Shown: positions 11,839 through 23,353, numbered from the stretch's first letter. The stretch is DNA of 64,000 nt from Bathelium albidoporum (GCA_021031095.1 JAGFVP010000097.1:30796-94795); one strand, 5' to 3'. The notes: a model not told the origin generated them from the letters alone. A program made the numbers and translations.

Positions 11839-13641
11839 ATGCACGTTCTTGACACAGTAACCTCCCTGGCCCCGCAGAAATTGCACTCAAAGGCCAGGAA
11901 CGATCACTACATCGAGTCTGAGACGCCTGTACGCTGGCGTAGACTCGTGCTTGCTATCAAGCTCAATTTATTTTACTTGACCACTGACCCGATGGCTGAC
12001 CCTCAGCAGTCGCCCAGGACCACGGCTCAACAAACGACAACTGAGCTCAATTCCAAAGAGTCAAAGACATTCCTCCTTAGTAGCCCTGAAACGCAAATGA
12101 AGCAGGTTTCGTTTCTACGAGTGGTCTTTGACGATGTACTTTTGACACCGGAGGTTCTGAACCATCATTATGCTGGCAAAGGTTCTGAGAGCGAGCCTTT
12201 CGTCTGCGAATTCATCCCAAACGACCCTAGGAATCCTCGGGCCTGGACATCATCACGGAGATGGACTGTCTGCATCGCTGCTGCCGCAACAACTTTTGTG
12301 GTGTCTTTCTGCTCATCAGCATACACTGGAGCTGAGGCAGATCTCATGGCTCAGTTTGGCAAGAGCGAGATTGTTGTCACTCTCGGACTGGCGTTGTTTC
12401 TCGTCGGATACATCATCGGACCGCTGCTTTGGGGCCCCTTGTCTGAGTTGTATGGTCGAAGATATCTGATGATTGGTACTCTCGCGGTTCTGACGGCCTT
12501 CAATGCTGGCACTGCTGGCGCAAATAGCATTACCACTCTCCTGATCTGCCGTTTTTTCGGAAGCATCTTTGGTTCATCACCCCTGACGAACGCTGGTGGT
12601 GCCATTGCTGATCTATTCCCTGCTTCCGGAAGAGGCGTGCCGATTGCCATATTTGCGGCTTGCCCGTTTCTTGGGCCTGCTCTCGGGCCTATCGTGGGCG
12701 GATTCACTGGGGAGTACGCTGGCTGGCGCTGGGTGATGGGAGTCATGACCATTACATCCGGTGTGCTCTGGATCGTGGGCATCCTTCTCGTTCCGGAGAC
12801 ATATGCGCCCGTCATTCTCGAGCGACGAGCTAAGGCTCTTGAGAAGAAGACGGGTAAGGTCTTTCGAACGCCGCTTCAGCTGAGTGGCTCACGACCGACG
12901 GCTGCGCAATCATTCCGTACTGCTCTCTCGCGTCCCTGGGTTCTACTCTTGCTGGAACCAATCGTTGCCATCATGTCCATATACATGGCAATTGTATACG
13001 GCACGCTCTATATGATGTTCGGCGCATTTCCCATCGTCTTTCAAATCAATCGCGGATGGGGCCCTGGGATTGGGGGTCTGGCATTTCTTGGCATTCTGGT
13101 TGGCATCTTTATCGCCATCGGTCTCTTGATTGTAGATGACATGACTCGTTACAGGAAGGCTGAACGAGCCGCTACAGAGCGTGGAGAGATGGGAGCAGCA
13201 CCTGAGGCTCGTCTCCCGCCTGGGATTGTTGGCAGCGTTGCCATGCCGGTCGGCCTTTTCTGGTTCGCGTGGACAAACGGGCCAGAGGTTCACTGGATTG
13301 TCAGCATCATAGCCAGTGCTCCTTTCGGATTCGGCATGATTCTGGTCTTTCTTGCGCTCAACCAATATCTGATTGACACATACACCATCTACGCAGCCAG
13401 CGTGCTCGCAGGCAGCGGTATCCTTCGGAGTATCTTTGGCGCCGCGTTCCCACTGTTCACGGACTACATGTTCGAGGGTCTCGGAATTCACTGGGCGTCG
13501 TCAGTGCCCGCATTTCTGGCCCTGGCTTGCGTGCCCTTTCCCCTTTTGTTCTACAAATATGGTGCTCGTATCCGTAAGAAATGCAAGTACTCCAGGCAAG
13601 CAGCTGAGACTATGGCAAAGATCATGAGCGATGGAAAGTGA
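11839..13641 (+). CDS. MFS multidrug/polyamine-type transporter (DHA1 family)
   Basis: A proton-driven exporter in the plasma membrane, probably moving the cluster product or giving self-protection. It is a single exon of up to 600 codons. A second in-frame ATG at 11992 gives a 549-residue protein starting MADPQQSP, and it may be the true start because the first 51 residues look like leader sequence. From about residue 130 the order is typical: DPRNPRAW just before helix 1, the signature GPLLWGPLSELYGRRY between helices 2 and 3, GPALGPIVGGF in helix 5, a charged central loop (ERRAKALEKKTGK), then a second set of helices ending near residue 575. About 12 membrane segments can be recognised. 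Substrate cannot be told from sequence. Confidence 0.92.
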   Translation: MHVLDTVTSLAPQKLHSKARNDHYIESETPVRWRRLVLAIKLNLFYLTTDPMADPQQSPRTTAQQTTTELNSKESKTFLLSSPETQMKQVSFLRVVFDDVLLTPEVLNHHYAGKGSESEPFVCEFIPNDPRNPRAWTSSRRWTVCIAAAATTFVVSFCSSAYTGAEADLMAQFGKSEIVVTLGLALFLVGYIIGPLLWGPLSELYGRRYLMIGTLAVLTAFNAGTAGANSITTLLICRFFGSIFGSSPLTNAGGAIADLFPASGRGVPIAIFAACPFLGPALGPIVGGFTGEYAGWRWVMGVMTITSGVLWIVGILLVPETYAPVILERRAKALEKKTGKVFRTPLQLSGSRPTAAQSFRTALSRPWVLLLLEPIVAIMSIYMAIVYGTLYMMFGAFPIVFQINRGWGPGIGGLAFLGILVGIFIAIGLLIVDDMTRYRKAERAATERGEMGAAPEARLPPGIVGSVAMPVGLFWFAWTNGPEVHWIVSIIASAPFGFGMILVFLALNQYLIDTYTIYAASVLAGSGILRSIFGAAFPLFTDYMFEGLGIHWASSVPAFLALACVPFPLLFYKYGARIRKKCKYSRQAAETMAKIMSDGK

Positions 13642-13800
13642 GGAATATCTGGTGATAGATTTCACATAATTTACTAGAGCTTTCATTCAGTATCACATCT
13701 TAGGCGATGTTTCTTTGAAATCAAGGATTTGATCAAATAAGAGGTCTAATGCTTGAAGAATCTAAAAGCCACTAGCTGAACGTGCTTCTGCAAAGTAGTG

Positions 13801-15175
13801 TCAAGAGTGATGCCTTTTGAGGCCTACGACCGCGGCATGACAGCGCCGAAGGTATGTTGCTGCCGATCTATTGTTTATGCTTGCCTCGTCCTCCCATACC
13901 AACGCGACAAAGCGAGCGGGCAAGGACGGTCTCGCATGCTGGTCGAGCCCCGCCTGCTCTGCGGACGGAGCCGGGGACGTAGTCCCACTTCCTAGCTCTG
14001 GAGGTATTCCAAGTAGTTGTTCCATCCTGCCAAGTAGCCTGCTACCAATTTGGAGCATATTGATGGTGGAATTGAGCGCGTGACCAAAAGGATCCATTGG
14101 TGGGATGTACAGATCTCCCAACCTGAGGTTTTCGGGGATGCTACTCGTATTGGGGAAGGCGGCCTCCTCTGCCCCTGCAATGTTTGAGCTCTGCGGCACC
14201 TCTGAACTGGTCATGGTCGCAAATGCAGAACGTGGGGTTGGCAATGGCGAAGCCAAGAGGCTCTGAAGCATGTGTTCCGATAGAGACACCATAAGTTTTA
14301 TGCACAAGATATAGCAGTGCGCGGCCGTTGATGCTTGCTTGCTCCGCTGATACTCATCGAATGGGGTTTGGGGTGTGCGTGATGTGCTTATTGCCACCAT
14401 ATCGTTAAGCGCCAGCACTTTCAACAGACCTTCGAAAGCACCGAAGACTTCGCCAATAGGAACTGAGCTCAACGAGTTAGCTGATTTGGCCTTGCGTACT
14501 GCCGAGGGAGTCTGATGACATGGTCATACAATCTTGAGTAGCCCGGTTGGTGTGATTGCTCAGCACTCTCCTGAACGTAGCTTCCAATGCCTGGCAAACG
14601 TTAGCGAGTCGCGCGGATAGGTCACCAGGCCCATCTTCGAGTCCCACAGTAGCTTCCATAGTTGTGGAGCCGTGTAGAGACGGCCCAGGGGTGTTGGCCG
14701 ATGTGTCGGAAATGCCGGCATTCTGCAAAGCGTAGCTATCAAGCAAAGTAAGGTTTGGCGTGGCCCACAACGAGGGAAGACTTGGGAAATCCTCGTCAGG
14801 ATGTAGTAGATCAGGGTCAAAAGTAGGGCCGGGCTCGCCTAATGTGTTCGATAATGGCTCCAAAGGGCTAGTTTGCCGCTGGTCCCAGGCACCACCAATG
14901 TTTTTGTTCGGCTGTTTGCTGGATCTCACGCTGTATACACACTCGACTTCGGCCCTTTGGCACCGCATGCATCGGACCAACGAACTTTTGTCTCTGACAC
15001 ACCGGAGCTTATGTTGATGGCATCGATCGCACGATTTCCGTAATTTTCGGCCATCGGAGTGTCTAACCGTGGCAAGGTGTTCTGGCCAATCCGGGTCGGA
15101 TTGCTGTTCGGCAAACGTTTCGGCCGCACTCTCACGCTGGTCCTCTGACAACAATGAGCTACTAGTTTGGCTCAT
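13801..15175 (-). CDS. AflR-type Zn2Cys6 transcription factor, likely cluster regulator
   Basis: A nuclear DNA-binding activator expected to switch on the surrounding pathway genes. The zinc cluster near the N-terminus has cysteines 49, 52, 59, 69, 72 and 79 (C-x2-C-x6-C-x9-C-x2-C-x6-C); KSCDRCHQHKLRC and the nine-residue middle spacer are typical of AflR. One intron is needed to join the two reading frames. I favour 14463-14529 (donor gtatga, branch gctaac), giving exons 15175-14530 and 14462-13801 and about 435 residues, near AflR's length of roughly 440. A 37-base version using donor gtacgc at 14499 keeps the same phase. The middle is Pro/Ser-rich and the C-terminal half is helical, as in the AflR regulatory domain. 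A matching site lies in the PKS promoter. Confidence 0.88.
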
Positions 15176-16635
15176 TGTGGAATTTATGAGGGAAACGAGC
15201 AGCCTTGGAAGATGGCGCTAACGTGCTCGACTGACAGATCTATCGTCTTACACTAGCGAAGGTATATATTCTCATAACCCTCGGGGCCTCGTACGCGACG
15301 CTGCTGTAAGAAATCCTATCAAGCAGCGACGCATGGCCGGACTTGGAAACCAGCTCGAAGAAAAACAAAATGGCTGCTGTCCAAGTACTACCAACGACAC
15401 GGGACACAATCTCTCAACAATCATGCAACCGCGGTCTGTCCATGCGCCTGCTCATGAGCGATTTCCTCCCATTGGGCATTCACTGCACGTGAACGTGATA
15501 GGAAGTCTTGACGGCAGGAGAAGAATATCAAGGCAGATACCAACGGGCGACCCCAGCGATAAGGTTCGTCGCCCTATCTTTACATCAGCCATCTGGCCGT
15601 TGGTAATGGAGAATAGTGGACATTCCAAGACAATACACGGAATTCGGTACCTTTACGTCCGACTGTTGCGTTGGCTGAATCCTTCCCGTCGCGGCCCAAC
15701 CACGAATAGTAACTAATGGACTTGCAAACGGGGTTTTTTTACGATACGTTCGAAGGCAAGAATGGCGTTTGAGAATGTTGTACACCATTGGTAGCTCTGT
15801 AGCTGGTGGTGTAAGCTGCATACATGGCGACAATTCATTGTTGGAAGAAGTGATATGTGTTGGTAGATTACCCTGATTGGCCAGTTGGTGGAGCTTAGAT
15901 AGACTCCTCCCGCTCTCTGCGAACCTGGACTTCTTCTTTACCCTACACTTCTACACACAGCAATGAGATGCCGTTCCAGCTACTCCTACTTCAGTCGGTC
16001 CCGCTGCTCGGCACGCGCCATTGAGACGCCAAGAGCGGGCCGGAGCGTGTCCACCACTGAACAGCTAGCCCCTGGCGCAATACTGCATAAGATGGCTTAT
16101 GCGAGGATTGCATGCACGCCCTCACAAACTCCTCTTAATCCCTCAACATCCCTGAAACGTGGCTTTCCTTACCGCCCACCCTCGGCGACGGTGATCGCTC
16201 ATCTCCAATCCCGACCCCCACCTCTCGTAGAATCCGAAGATGCGTTGTGCAACGCAGATTTGCTAGCATGCAGCATATCATGTGTCGAGACACATGGAAT
16301 CGAGTGACTGCTATCATCTCAAAGCAACATTGAAGCTATCTGGCGTAGAAACGACGTACTTCTGTGCTGTTTTAATTCTGGCATTTATTCTGGCATTCAT
16401 CTGAGTGGCTGTATTGGTATCTGTCTAAGACATCTGTCTAAGCAACTGTTCTAACAGCCACACTAGCATCTTGTAAGTCCTAGCGAGACGCGTATGGGCA
16501 GCCGTGAAATGGCGACACGGCGCGTCTTGTCGGCCTTGCTCTACGTTGCAGCTGGTGGGTGCAGTTTCTTGTAGCGAAAGTTTCAGCGTGAGCTCCGTTA
16601 CCAGGTCTTTAGCTCCTCTCTATCATTCTATATAC
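15176..16635. other. 1.46-kb intergenic stretch, promoter side of the regulator
   Basis: Upstream of the Zn2Cys6 gene and downstream of the hydrolase gene, both on the minus strand. Open frames of 60-127 codons occur on both strands but show no domain. One E-box-like CACGTG lies at 15486-15491. No RNA gene or transposon signature was seen. Confidence 0.5.
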
Positions 16636-17355
16636 CTATGTCTCTTTATTCGGCGTTCCGGTCACCGAAACTCCGGACAATCTCAGCATGTGGTTTACCA
16701 CCTCCTCCAGGTCCTCTTTCCTTGTTGGTAAGTGATGGCCAGCCTCCGTTTGAATGACAGTGGCAAAGTTGGACCGATAATGGTTTCTAACCAACTTGCG
16801 TGCGCGGCCAAGACAAAAGTCTCTGTTCCCGTGTATGTGAAGTGTTGGGACGTCAATATGAGCTTTACTCATGCCATAATCCTGGGCCTTGGCATCTAGC
16901 CACACAGACGCCTCGGTGGGAAAGAAGCAGCAGCTCATTGCAGCAAACTCAAGCCTCGGGAGCCAGGGTACCAGGTCTTGTTGCTGCTGCCAGAGCATCA
17001 TTGAGACGGCGAGCGCACCCTCGGAGAAGCCTATCGCACCAACGATCTCTGCGTCAGGATTATTCTTTTTTGCTTTCCATTGCTCCACGCTTTGTTCAAC
17101 CGAGGCGTTGATTCTCTTGATATTCTCCTCTATAGTTGTGCTGTCGCCACTGAACCAACAGTAATACGGCTCATGGCCGCTGAACATTGGTAGAATCCCG
17201 GGCCCCGCAGCGCATGTCGACGGCCCATCAAAGAAAATGAACTCGAACACGCCTCCCAGTAGGGAACAAATTCTCGCCATCTGGACGTTGAAGATGGCGC
17301 CCTTCGAGCCGGTGCCATGGAAGCAAAGAAGGGCTTTGTGAGCTTTTCCAGCCAT
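16636..17355 (-). CDS. FSH1-family serine hydrolase (LovG-like thioesterase candidate)
   Basis: An alpha/beta hydrolase of the fungal FSH1 (DUF341) family; single exon, 239 residues. The N-terminus carries the oxyanion strand LLCFHGTGSKG. The nucleophile is Ser111 in GFSEGA, the acid is Asp179 in HGNRDFCLG, and the base is His207 or His208 in EAGHHLPT, all at family positions. LovG (256 residues) belongs to the same family and frees the finished chain from LovB; hydrolases of this kind recur in HR-PKS clusters. The role proposed here, releasing the polyketide or editing stalled chains, is inference from family and position. It shares a 500-base divergent promoter with the P450 gene. An esterase acting on the final product is the main alternative. 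Confidence 0.9.
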   Translation of the reverse strand: MAGKAHKALLCFHGTGSKGAIFNVQMARICSLLGGVFEFIFFDGPSTCAAGPGILPMFSGHEPYYCWFSGDSTTIEENIKRINASVEQSVEQWKAKKNNPDAEIVGAIGFSEGALAVSMMLWQQQQDLVPWLPRLEFAAMSCCFFPTEASVWLDAKAQDYGMSKAHIDVPTLHIHGNRDFCLGRARKLVRNHYRSNFATVIQTEAGHHLPTRKEDLEEVVNHMLRLSGVSVTGTPNKET

Positions 17356-17855
17356 CCTAGTTCACTTGTCAGTTTGTAACGGAGCGTGAGGCATGAAGCG
17401 TGACCGACGTTGCTGCGTTGATGCGAGCTCTACGGTCTGTACCCTAACCAATGCTGGCGTTGAAGCTTTTGACGTTCGACGAAAATTCTCATGCCACCGT
17501 GATGACTACGCACTTGGGACACGAATGCCATCACATTGCTTTAATTAGGGGGACAGGGAAACTTCTGACCCACGGGACAAGTCCACTGGACAAACTGCAG
17601 GCAGTCATGACCGAAAGTTCGGTGTTTTCGGCGTTTGACCGATGTCACGTAGATTCGGTGTTATGATGAAGCCGTAAACTCTTGTAAGTCTCTCGAACTC
17701 AGGCGCTCGTACAGGCAATCTCTTTCTTTCTCTTCAACCCATACAAGCAGTCATTGCGTGTGCTCACGTTAGTCGCTATTCTATCACACTTTCGACACGG
17801 AGCTCATCTTTCAACACCACCTTATAAACTATAGCTGCGATATTTCGGCTAGAAG
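17356..17855. promoter_or_regulatory. Bidirectional promoter between hydrolase and P450
   Basis: 500 bases separate the divergent start codons at 17355 and 17856. No gene is visible. I found no exact TCG-N5-CGA site in it. Confidence 0.5.
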
Positions 17856-19671
17856 ATGCTTGGCGTCTTGCTTTTGTCATGCACTACTGCAGGCATCCTC
17901 TGGCTTCTTGCAACGCCCTTCCGGACGGGACTCTGGTCCATTCCGGGACCTTGGTGGCGCCGCTATTCAGGTGAAGTTGAGATCTTCGTTTGTTGTTTCA
18001 CAAATTTAACGTCTTACTAGACATATTTCAGGCACTTGATGCTTATAATGGACGAACCTGTCAAGCCATTCAGCGCTTACAACGTGAATACGGTCCCGTA
18101 GTACAAGTCGGTCCACGAACCGTCATTTTCTCCGACCCAGCCATGATAGAGGTAGTTTACGCTAACAGGTCCCCATTTCCCAAAGTGCGTACTACAGACC
18201 CTTCTCTTTACGATCCTGTTAATTATTTACCTCGCAGAGCTATCACTGGGCGCCGCTACGAACTGAGCTGAAAGGCGTTCATTATCCGAGTGTTATAGCC
18301 AGTGAGGATACCCAGACTCATGCTTCTCTAAGACGGCCTGTCGCCGGAATCTACTCGATGTCGAATGTCACCAAATCGGAGAGCTTCATTGATGAATGCA
18401 TCCTTCAGCTTGTTAAGCAGCTTGACCAAGAATTCAATGGAAAAAAGTCTTTGTCAGTCTTTGCATGGATGCACTTTTGTAGGTGGAAATCCTGCTTAAT
18501 CTGAGAGCAGCCGCTAAAATCTCCGCAGTTTCATACGATACAGTCATGAAGCTCACAGTCTCCGCCGACTTTGGGCTCATCCGAGGTGAAGCTGATCGAG
18601 AGAGAATGTTCACAGGTGTTGATGCAGCTCAAACATACCGGGCGATAGTAGGCGACTCTTGTATCATTGCATGAGATGCCTCTGTGGCTGATGTTGTGTA
18701 GGCTGCAAGCATGCCTTGGGTTCACTTTCTGCTCAAGGGCACCCCCATTACAAGGGTCTTCGAAAAGCGCATGGGCTCATTCCCACGTCGCGCCCGTGAG
18801 CTCATCGCAGACAGAAGGGCAAACGGCGCTGTAAAAACCAGTGATCGTGAAGATTTGCTTTCACAGATCCTGGATACTCAAAGGAAGCATCCCCAAACCG
18901 TCGATGAGCGAGTTGTGCATGGGTACGCCACCACGCCACTGCTCGCCGGTGCAGAGACTATAACTATCGGCTTGACTTCTGTCGTCTATTTTGTAGGTAA
19001 GCACCCAGAGGTTGCAGCCAAACTACGCGCGGAACTCCAATCCTCTGGACTTCAGATGCCGCCTCCTTGGGCCGCTGTCCACAAAATGCCGTATCTCGAT
19101 GCAGTCATCCGGGAGTCTTTCAGATGCCACCCCATTGGAGCGATGTTATCCCGCCGGGTGGTCCCATCAGGCCCTGGCCTGCCGCTCAAGGATGGACACC
19201 ACTTGCCACCAGGTACAGCCGTCGCTGTTTCCGGTTGGTCTACACATTTCGACAAGGACGCTTACGGCAATGATGTCCACGTTTTCAGGCCGGAGCGCTG
19301 GTTGAAAAGCGCCGTGGAAAGCGAGGACGACTATGCTGAGCGTCTACGCAAGATGAACAAAGCAGATCTGACCTGGGGTGCGGGCGATCGAGCTTGTCTG
19401 GGTAAGAACATTGCGAAATGCGAAATGTATAAGCTCGTGTTTACGTTATATTCCTTATTCGACGTAAGATCCCTTTGCGAGAACTGTAGCAGCGCCCTGA
19501 AGTAGACTGAAGATCGACTAGGTTCAGCTTACTGACCCGACCAAAGAATGGAAAATTAAGGAGACTGTGCTTGCGAAGCAAGAGGGTGTTGACGCAACGG
19601 TTACTCTAAGACCAGGTGCAAGTCTTGACCAGCTCGTGCAGGCGAACAAAGTCGGACAAGTTGCTGCCTGA
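17856..19671 (+). CDS. Cytochrome P450 monooxygenase (microsomal)
   Basis: Oxidises a small molecule, presumably the cluster polyketide, at the endoplasmic reticulum with electrons from P450 reductase. Six exons join in phase: 17856-17970, 18021-18184, 18238-18478, 18529-18647, 18702-19463 and 19522-19671, giving 516 residues, the normal family size. Visible features are an N-terminal hydrophobic anchor (LGVLLLSCTTAGILWLLA) followed by the proline hinge IPGPWW, the I-helix segment LLAGAETITIG, the K-helix ESFR pair (Glu351, Arg354), FRPERW, and the haem loop WGAGDRACLG with Cys445 as ligand. The usual Phe that opens the haem loop is Trp here. The sequence style resembles pisatin-demethylase-like fungal P450s, but I do not assign a CYP family. 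Confidence 0.92.
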
Positions 19672-20151
19672 AACAACAGACTCGCAAGCGTCTCAGAAAG
19701 ATGTCTGCTGGAATCCAAGTTATAATCATGGAATTTAACACCATGGCTTTGGATGAACCGAAAGTTGGGATGTAGAAAGCTAAATAATGGCAGGAGTTAA
19801 TTGTTGGCACAGCCAACAAGAATAGATAAAGCCTTGGATAAGTCGCACTCAACGAGCGCCTTTTTCTATTTCTCAAAATATCCTCGCTCCTGTACGCTCT
19901 GCTTTTGACACATTGGGAGTTTGTATATACGCGACATCTCCGATGCCTCCAAAACGCGGGTTTCAGACAGTCATACGGTTACATCCGACGATCCAGTGTT
20001 GCTTGTTCAGATCATCCAACGATTCCAGTGCCTCGCAGCTATCCAAGCAGCATCAGGATTGTTGTATGTCGATGGTAGCGAAATATCCGGACAAGCAACT
20101 AAAGAGCAGTTCAGATAAATTAAATCTCACAGAATTCAATTCACGTACCAC
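19672..20151. other. Convergent 3' intergenic stretch
   Basis: Between the ends of the P450 and D-amino-acid oxidase genes, which converge. Expected to hold both terminators. Only short meaningless open frames are present. Confidence 0.5.
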
Positions 20152-21452
20152 TCAAGACCGAAGCATTGACCTGGAAAATGACTCCTCCACAAGATCAACA
20201 GTCGCTTGAGAGCATCCATAAGAAGACTGATAGCCGAAGCCGCCATGGCCATAGTTGTGCACGACCATGCTCCCATTGATAAGCTCCCTTTCAATTCTGA
20301 CGCCACCTTCCCGCAGCGGACGCAGTCCGACTCCGTGCCGGATTATATCAAGATGCTCAATACCTCCTCTCCCCTCGACCAGCTGCGGACAAAGAGACAA
20401 GCATCTCTGCATGATTCTTACAGCCAGATTAGGATCCACCTGCGATTCCCAATTGCCTTTGTGGGTTGAACCGCCCAGGATGGTCCCGCCGCCCGCCGCA
20501 CGGCACATGACGTAAACACCTTCCTCGGGTCCGTCATCGGAACTCGACAGGGAAAAATCACCGCCTGCATCGTTGCGAACAAGAACGATTTGACCTCTAA
20601 CTGGAGTCATGGACTGATCCATAACACCACCGAGCTTGAGGGCGGAGAGGCCTGTGCAGTTGATGATTAGATCAGCCCTCAGTCCAGAGTGGTGGGCCTC
20701 AGCAGCCTCGGATATGTGATCGAAGACGGCTCTCTTGAAGACAACGCCCGCTTGGAGGCATTGCGAGACCAGCCAGGGCAAGTAGATGGCCGTGTTGATG
20801 CAAACGGAGGTGAACGAAAAAGCGTTGTGGATTCCTTCCCGTAGCTCAGATTTTGGGATTTCTTTGAACTGCAACGATGAGCAAGCTTAGGGATTCCATT
20901 GAAGCTAGAGCTGGCGTACATCCGAAAACAGATTCTTCCACCATGGATCAAGAGGGAATTTTGGGGACGGCGATCCTACATCTTTGCTGCGAGTGTATGT
21001 CTCGGTCCCTTCAACCAGTCAGAACGGTCGTGAAAGCTAGAAAGCTGGCGCCGCGTCCTACTTTGGAAATGAATACCCGCCTCAGGGTGATGTTGAGCAA
21101 GTTCTCGGAGATGAAACCAGGTCTGCTTGTCCCATTCTGCGGCAGCGGTCCCTTTCTGCGAGACACTATTGGGTACTGAGAAGGATGGGCCGATGACTTT
21201 GGGTACTTCAACTCACGGCAAAAAGTCTGCTCCCGCCCAGGGAGAGGCGTATTCGATATCATAGTCGCCGGGCATGTGCTTGGCGGCTACTGTGATATCA
21301 TATCGGGCTCGCTTTGAGAGAAGCAAGGCTGTGGTGAGCCCTGCCACTCCTGCTCTGCCTCATTCAGTACGCAAGCCGCAGCAAAGACCCCATAATATTT
21401 ACCCGACCACCACAATTTTCCGGTCTTTTGCTGAACCCAACATTGCACTCAT
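20152..21452 (-). CDS. D-amino-acid oxidase (FAD-dependent)
   Basis: Oxidatively deaminates D-amino acids to 2-oxo acids, ammonia and hydrogen peroxide. Five exons on the minus strand (21452-21403, 21354-21217, 21165-21062, 21008-20920, 20868-20152) join in phase to 365 residues. The N-terminal dinucleotide fold is VVVGAGVAGLTTALLL, restored by splicing across intron 1. Further family marks are YASPWAGADFLP, HPEAGIHFQ, DPWWKNLF, SFTSVCINTAIYLPWL and the C-terminal block HNYGHGGFGYQSSYG. A second ATG three codons inside (21443) could also start the protein. The C-terminus MLRS is not a standard peroxisomal PTS1, which is unusual for this enzyme. It sits at the cluster edge; whether it belongs to the pathway or is a neighbour cannot be decided. 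Confidence 0.92.
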
Positions 21453-22597
21453 CAGGAGCGCAGACTGGATTCGTCTGTGTCTTGGCTCAAGTGGTATAGG
21501 CCAACACCATAACAGACTCCGAAAGTGCGAAAGAAAGCAGATGCGCAATGAAACTTGGCGGGCACCCGAGTGACGCCTCAGTGCCTGACATGTTCTTTGG
21601 AACTAGCGTGTCCAAGTCGTGAGCGCCAACCACTACTAGCTAGTGAAAATTCAGACTCTGCTGGTGGAGTGGGTTTAGCTTAGTCACCATACAAAGTCAG
21701 GTACCCTGTAGAATTTAGTATTTCAAGCAAATTGGCTTAAACAGACGGAATTATGAGCTGGACCCTACCAGTTTCAATAAGATAAGATGGATTTGGAGAT
21801 CATCTAGCCATCCATTCATAAGGCATTCACTCTTTATATGGGTATTTATACGCAACTCTCCATCCTTGCTCAATTCTCTTGTTTTTCTGAATCCTGCAAG
21901 ACTCAGTCACCTCACAGTCAAAAGAAGAGCAATCTGACAGAACATACAATATCAGCCGTTTTAAGCTGCTCCACCTGATGATATTTAGATTGATTCTCTT
22001 ATAACAAGTGGCGTATCGTGCACAGGGGCGTGCTTGTGCTCAGGCGCTGCTGCTGCTGAAGCTGTGTATATTCAGCGGCTACTCCCATAGTTCAATCCAC
22101 AAGCTTTTACCATTGCTTCATGTTCCATCACAATCCATTGAAGGGTGATTGCACTTCAGAAAATGAAAGTGACGCCAGTCGGCCTCACTTGCCACTAACG
22201 ATCATTCTAATATCTCAGCTAGTGTAAATTCTACGATCATCGATCCTGGCCATCAGCCGTGACCTGATGGTGGGAATATGTGCATGCTCGCATTGCCTCG
22301 CATTGCCTCATCGGGCTGGGTTTGGACTCTGAACGAGTGCAAAATCAATGCCATGTCTAAATACACACGAAACGTAGGGCGCACAGTTGCGCTCTATGTA
22401 TGACAGGTCTTTGTAATTAGATTAGTGATGCGTCCTCAAGCTCGTTCTGCCTTAAAAAGACTAAAATTCAGCACGTGATCGCTCTGCATCAATAGTCTTA
22501 TGCTCGCAATTCTCAAATTCTTTGCTCCTTTTTTCTTGGTTTTAGATTGATACTTCTTTCTACGATTTCTTCAATTTCTCTTCGCTGAGCCTCTGCA
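21453..22597. promoter_or_regulatory. Divergent promoter region, oxidase and HPP gene
   Basis: 1,145 bases between divergent start codons at 21452 and 22598. A CACGTG E-box lies at 22472-22477, about 120 bases before the HPP start. A pyrimidine-rich stretch precedes the HPP start codon. No gene recognised. Confidence 0.45.
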
Positions 22598-23353
22598 ATG
22601 ACAGAGGCTGCCAGTCGTCTTGCTCGCTTACCTCCTCATGTCAGCCGCTGGCTGGGTCACCGTCATAATCCTCTTACACCACTCTCGCCATACCTCGTCT
22701 ACTTTTGGTCCTTTCTCGGTGCATTCTGCGGTTTGTCCGCAATCCAGGTCCTGTTTAACTACTCTTCTTATTTCCAAGCTCGCGACGTTCCCGTCATCAT
22801 AGCATCTTATGTTCGTCGACCCAATCTCTGCCACAAGCCTCTTTGCTGACACAATGAGCAGGGCGCTTCGGCTGTACTTGTGTACGGCGTTCCTGAATCC
22901 CCTCTAGCCCAGCCGCCTGCGCTGGTTGGTGGTCATTTCCTGAGTGCGGTCATCGGAATGTCCGTGACGAAGCTGTTCAGCTTGATGCCGTCGCAGTCCC
23001 ACTTCGAATCGCTACGTTGGCTGAGCGGGTCGCTTGCGACAGCAATCGCCATCGTCGTCATGCAGATCACCAAGACCGTGCATCCTCCGGCTGGCGCTAC
23101 AGCTCTGCTTCCGGCCATCAACGACCAGATCTGGAACCTGTCGTGGTATTACTTGCCCATTGTGCTGCTGTCATCGGCCATCATACTGGTGGTCGCCTTG
23201 GCGATCGACAACGTACAGAGGCGGTACCCGGTCTTTTGGTTTACTCCTGCTGTTTCCTCGCCGCTGCCAACCAAGTCTAACCCTTCGTCCCGCGCCCCAA
23301 GTACGCCTGAAGCAGAAAGACCCGGTTCCGTGGATCCAGAGAGCAAGGTGTGA
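22598..23353 (+). CDS. HPP-family integral membrane protein
   Basis: A small multi-pass membrane protein of the HPP family, named for its conserved HPPAGATAL motif, seen here as TVHPPAGATALLP. Exons 22598-22810 and 22862-23353 join in phase 0 to 234 residues, restoring VIIASYGASAVLVYG, a hallmark of the family. At least four hydrophobic segments can be recognised, around VYFWSFLGAFCGLSAIQVLF, ALVGGHFLSAVIGMS, LATAIAIVVM and LPIVLLSSAIILVVALAI. Plant and bacterial relatives are reported in nitrite transport in plastids or cyanobacteria; the fungal role is not established. The intron donor gttcgt is non-consensus but is supported by the family match across the junction. Confidence 0.88.

Noticed and set aside
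12351..13491. Minus-strand frames of 154 and 182 codons
   Set aside because: Both are antisense to the transporter, without domains.
14463..14499. 37-base intron in the regulator gene
   Set aside because: Keeps the frame but is shorter than normal and places the branch site too near the donor; the 67-base version was preferred.
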